A DNA stretch of 64,000 nucleotides. Origin: Clostridiales bacterium 1_7_47FAA. Lineage in GTDB: Bacteria; Bacillota; Clostridia; Lachnospirales; Lachnospiraceae. The DNA lies in assembly GCA_000155435.1 (NCBI GenBank), contig DS990262.1, positions 145,175 to 209,174 of the forward strand, read 5' to 3'. Positions within the stretch are counted from its first letter, which is position 1; each line of letters begins with the position of its first letter. Positions 61,320-64,000 of the stretch are shown piece by piece. The notes beneath the pieces are model-generated. The model was not told where the DNA came from, did not search any database, and worked only from the letters and a program-made list of their open reading frames with translations. The position numbers and the translations under genes are program-made.

Positions 61320-61700
61320 ATGAAAGAAGATTGGATTTATAAGCGTGGGGATTTATATTATGCCAATTTGAACCCTTATTTTGGATCAGAGCAAGGCGGC
61401 ACCCGTCCTGTCCTGGTTCTTCAAAACAATGTGGGGAATTTTTTCTGCCCCACTTTGATCGTAGCTCCACTCACCAGTAAATGGATTAAGAAAAAGGAGC
61501 TGCCCACACACTATGCACTGGAGAGCGTTCCAGAGCTTGGACTGAAATCTGTTGTTCTGCTGGAGCAAATTAAAACGATTGATAAAAGGCGTGTTTTATC
61601 GTACATTGGGCGCGTATCTCGCGAAGAAATGAGAGCGATTGATGATGCTCTGCAAGTTAGTTTAGATATTCATATTCCGGAGGAAATGGAGGCTCCGTAA
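61320..61700 (+). CDS. MazF/PemK-family endoribonuclease toxin
   Basis: 126 residues from ATG 61320 (TAGGAGG six bases upstream). MazF core: YKRGDLYYANLNPYFGSEQG, GTRPVLVLQNNVGNFFCPTL, IVAPLTSK and LLEQIKTIDKRRVLSYIGRV. The RGD-type start, GTRPVLV and the T/S of IVAPLTS are the usual active-site elements for mRNA cleavage. No MazE-like antitoxin lies upstream or downstream; the next gene is the excisionase. Solo MazF-like genes at this site are known in ICEs. Confidence 0.88.
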   Translation: MKEDWIYKRGDLYYANLNPYFGSEQGGTRPVLVLQNNVGNFFCPTLIVAPLTSKWIKKKELPTHYALESVPELGLKSVVLLEQIKTIDKRRVLSYIGRVSREEMRAIDDALQVSLDIHIPEEMEAP

Positions 61701-61730
61701 GGCCACTTACCGGATAAAGGAGGCGTTTTT

Positions 61731-61958
61731 ATGTTTGAAGCAAGAATTGCGGAATTGAACCGCTTTAATGAACAAAATCCTGTCAGCTATGACAAAAGAA
61801 CCTATACGGTCGATGAGATTCAGGACATTCTGGGTATCAGTCGTCCCACAGCATATAATCTGGTAAAACAGGGTGTATTCCACAGCGTCAGAGTCGGCGG
61901 TCATATCCGCATTTCCAAAAAGAGCTTTGATGACTGGCTGGATCACGCAGATGAATGA
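61731..61958 (+). CDS. xis: Excisionase-type HTH protein
   Basis: 75 residues. MerR/excisionase-type winged helix: KRTYTVDEIQDILGISRPTA, YNLVKQGVFHSVRVGGHIRI, SKKSFDDWLDHA. It likely bends DNA at the attachment site and drives excision with the integrase. AAAGGAGG precedes the ATG. A terminator follows, which separates it from the integrase transcript. Confidence 0.85.
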   Translation: MFEARIAELNRFNEQNPVSYDKRTYTVDEIQDILGISRPTAYNLVKQGVFHSVRVGGHIRISKKSFDDWLDHADE

Positions 61959-61964
61959 TTTGTC

Positions 61965-62005
61965 AAGGATGCCGATCTCCAAATCGACATCCTTAACTTT
62001 TTTTC
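61965..62005 (+). terminator. Terminator after xis
   Basis: AAGGATGCCGAT and ATCGACATCCTT form a 12-base stem with one mismatch, followed by AACTTTTTTTC. Int and Xis can therefore be transcribed separately. Confidence 0.82.
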
Positions 62006-62062
62006 TGCTTTCTCTTACAATGAGGCCATAGCAAGAAAAACTTTATAGAGGAGGCAAAAGCC

Positions 62063-62500
62063 ATGCAAAAACAAAGAGTAAAGACCAGTATGTCTGTACC
62101 AGAGATGGGCAAAATGCTTGGGCTTGGTAAAGTAGAATCCTACTGGTTGGTTAAAAAGAACTATTTCAAAACAATTCAAGTGGCCGGACGAATGAGAGTT
62201 ATGCTGGATAGCTTTGAAGATTGGTATGCCGGCCAGTTCCACTATAAAAAAGTGGATGGTACACCGCCCGGAGAGAAATGGAGGCATACTACGATGTCAG
62301 TTCCGGAAATGGCGGATCTTTTGGGGCTGAAATCTGGCACAGCTTATGACCTTGTTAAAAGGGGCTATTTTGAGACGACCTTGATTGATCGAAGAATTCG
62401 TATCATTACCAGCAGTTTTGAAGCCTGGTATCAAAAGCAAACTCATTATGTGAAAATCTCAGAAAGGAGCAATGAAAATGGCATCTATCGTAAAGCGTAA
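62063..62500 (+). CDS. Tandem HTH DNA-binding protein
   Basis: 145 residues with two copies of an excisionase-like HTH: MSVPEMGKMLGLGKVESYWL (about 10-60) and MSVPEMADLLGLKSGTAYDL (about 78-130), each ending in SFEDWYAGQ/SFEAWYQKQ. Internal duplication gives two DNA-reading heads. GAGGAGG precedes the ATG. It overlaps the integrase start by 23 bases. It could be a second directionality factor or an integrase regulator. Confidence 0.75.
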   Translation: MQKQRVKTSMSVPEMGKMLGLGKVESYWLVKKNYFKTIQVAGRMRVMLDSFEDWYAGQFHYKKVDGTPPGEKWRHTTMSVPEMADLLGLKSGTAYDLVKRGYFETTLIDRRIRIITSSFEAWYQKQTHYVKISERSNENGIYRKA

Positions 62501-63869
62501 AAGCAAATATTCTGTGGTGTATGATTACACAGATGAAAACGGAAAACGCAGACAGCGTTGGGAAACCTTCAGCACAAATGCAGAAGCAAAAAAACGAAAA
62601 AAGCAAATTGAGTATGAGCAGGACTCTGGAACCTTCTTTATTCCTACGGCAAAGACCCTGAACGATCTGCTCGATGAATATATGTCCATCTATGGTGTAA
62701 ATACCTGGGCAATGTCAACATATGAAAGCCGCCGTGGTCTGGCGAGAAACTACATAACTCCTATTATCGGAGATATGTTACTATCCGACATCACTCCAAG
62801 GATGATGGATAAGTATTACCGTGATCTGCTCTCTGTGAAAACGGTAAGCGTCAACAACCGCAAACCCACAAGCGAATATCTGACCCCGCATACAGTAAGA
62901 GAAATTCACAAGCTACTTCGCAGTGCCTTTAATCAGGCGGTGCGTTGGGAACTAATCAGCCGTAACCCTGTCCTGAATGCGACACTTCCCAAAGAAGAAC
63001 ATAAAGAACGGGATATATGGACTGCCGAAACGCTGAGCAAGGCTATGGAAGTCTGTGATGATCCTATCCTCTCCCTTGCCTTAAATCTGGCGTTCTCCTG
63101 CTCTTTACGCATTGGTGAAATGCTGGGCCTTACCTGGGACTGCATTGATATTGCACCACAGAGCATAGAAAATGGTTCAGCTTATATATTCGTCAACAAA
63201 GAGCTGCAACGGGTTACACGAGGTGCATTGGACGATTTGAGCGACAAAGGTGTTATTAAGAAGTTTCCACCTTGCATAGCCAGTACCCATACTGCTCTGG
63301 TCCTGAAAGAGCCTAAAACCAAAACCAGTATTCGCCGCGTGTACCTGCCGAAAACAGTTGCCTATATGCTGGTAGAGAGAAAAAAAGAAATTGATGAGCT
63401 GATGGATCTGTTTGGAGATGAATACATCGACAATAACCTGGTCTTTTGCTCCAGCAATGGCCGTCCGATGGAAAGCCAGGTGATTAACCGTGCTTTCAAT
63501 AAACTTATCAAAGAAAACGGACTGCCTCATGTTGTATTCCATTCTCTCCGTCACTCCAGTATCACCTACAAGCTGAAACTCAATGGTGGCGATATGAAAT
63601 CCGTCCAGGGCGACTCTGGTCATGCTCAGGTAAAAATGGTTGCAGATGTCTATTCTCACATCATCGACGAGGATCGCTGCATAAACGCTCAGCGATTGGA
63701 GGAAGCATTTTACTCATCCAAGACTCCTGATCCTGTTGAAGATACAGAGCCTAAAACTGCGGATACTGCCGTCACTGAAAGTGATGAAAGTGATGTAGCG
63801 AAGATACTGGAACTGCTTAAAAATCCCGAAACTGCCGCACTGCTCAAGCAGCTGGCAAAAGCTTTATAA
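62478..63869 (+). CDS. int: Tyrosine-family site-specific integrase
   Basis: 463 residues from ATG 62478 (GAAAGGAG nine bases upstream; the ATG at 62472 is too close). N-terminal arm-binding part (VYDYTDENGKRRQRWETFST), SAM-like core-binding domain, and a catalytic domain with the first arginine in CSLRIGEMLGLTW, the HxxR in FHSLRHSSI, and the nucleophile in VADVYSHI, preceded by GHAQVKM. It integrates and excises the element. An acidic C-terminal tail of about 50 residues follows the catalytic domain. Confidence 0.95.
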   Translation: MASIVKRKSKYSVVYDYTDENGKRRQRWETFSTNAEAKKRKKQIEYEQDSGTFFIPTAKTLNDLLDEYMSIYGVNTWAMSTYESRRGLARNYITPIIGDMLLSDITPRMMDKYYRDLLSVKTVSVNNRKPTSEYLTPHTVREIHKLLRSAFNQAVRWELISRNPVLNATLPKEEHKERDIWTAETLSKAMEVCDDPILSLALNLAFSCSLRIGEMLGLTWDCIDIAPQSIENGSAYIFVNKELQRVTRGALDDLSDKGVIKKFPPCIASTHTALVLKEPKTKTSIRRVYLPKTVAYMLVERKKEIDELMDLFGDEYIDNNLVFCSSNGRPMESQVINRAFNKLIKENGLPHVVFHSLRHSSITYKLKLNGGDMKSVQGDSGHAQVKMVADVYSHIIDEDRCINAQRLEEAFYSSKTPDPVEDTEPKTADTAVTESDESDVAKILELLKNPETAALLKQLAKAL

Positions 63870-63890
63870 AGTCCCTCCCTCAGAAGAACG

Positions 63891-63914
63891 CCTCTCACTT
63901 TGTGAGAGGTTTTC
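63891..63914 (+). terminator. Terminator after int
   Basis: CCTCTCAC-TTT-GTGAGAGG followed by TTTTC. It ends the integrase transcript close to the right end of the element. Confidence 0.85.
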
Positions 63915-63955
63915 TTCGTTTGAACCACTTTGCACAGTGACCAAACACTTTTTTT

Positions 63956-63996
63956 GTTAGCAAGGTTCTGAAAGCATTTTTGAGCGATGTTAGCAA
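63956..63996. repeat. Direct repeats near the right end, possible integrase arm sites
   Basis: GTTAGCAA occurs at 63956-63963 and 63989-63996, start-to-start spacing 33 bases (about three helical turns). Location just past int fits arm-type binding sites next to attR or attL. The core attachment sequence cannot be defined without the other end. Confidence 0.35.
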
Positions 63997-64000
63997 ATTC

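Noticed and set aside
1..64000. CRISPR arrays, rRNA and tRNA genes
   Set aside because: No regularly spaced repeats, rRNA core sequences or tRNA-like cloverleaf with a clear TTCGANTC arm were seen on reading.

Overview
The window looks like most of one integrative and conjugative element (ICE) of the Tn1549/CTn type that is widespread in gut Clostridia (Lachnospiraceae and Oscillospiraceae). The evidence is gene content and order: the C-terminus of a RepA/DUF6017 replication initiator, PcfB (DUF3801), a VirD4 coupling protein, Maff2, a VirB6-like protein, PrgI, VirB4, a CHAP hydrolase, DUF4315, DUF4366, topoisomerase III, an ArdC/YodL protein, a giant methylase-helicase, DUF3848/3849, MobC, a relaxase, and finally Xis and a tyrosine integrase. 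Strong AGGAGG Shine-Dalgarno sites and almost exclusive plus-strand coding fit Firmicutes. The left end of the element lies outside the window; the right end is at or just past 64 kb. No rRNA, tRNA or CRISPR array was seen.

Layout. 1-31.97 kb: replication and conjugation module in one orientation, with many ATGA overlaps. Two genes are overprinted in a second frame here: a conserved-looking ORF inside a C5-cytosine methyltransferase (5514-5903), and tnpV inside the giant helicase gene (20070-20426). A 2.76 kb group II intron (27018-29775) interrupts helicase motif VI in the same gene; removing it restores the reading frame exactly. 32.1-36.99 kb: a small membrane protein, an AbiEi/AbiEii operon with a third zinc-ribbon gene and a palindromic operator, the relaxase, a cluster of hairpins that may be oriT, a minus-strand XRE regulator and a SLOG-family protein.

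37.28-57.2 kb: the most unusual cargo. About 25 tightly packed plus-strand genes encode proteins that mostly resemble orphan immunity families (Imm17, Imm51, DUF2185/Imm33, SUKH, SUFU, DUF4241, DUF4253, DUF4259, DUF4261, DUF5713, DUF6881, DUF6966, DUF3885, SF0329, CbrC). They include a 2071-residue poly-immunity fusion protein. No cognate toxin or secretion gene is visible. My inference is that this is a mobile interbacterial-defence array, comparable in concept to the acquired interbacterial defence islands of Bacteroidales.

57.25-64 kb: control and recombination end. It holds a WYL regulator, an XRE repressor with an ImmA-like protease (an ImmR/ImmA-type switch) with matching TGTTCG...CGAACA operators, a phage-type activator-like protein, a sigma-like factor behind overlapping mini-ORFs, a possibly structured RNA, a MazF-like toxin with no visible antitoxin, an excisionase, a tandem-HTH protein and the integrase. 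Family names are recalled from sequence patterns; no database search was run.
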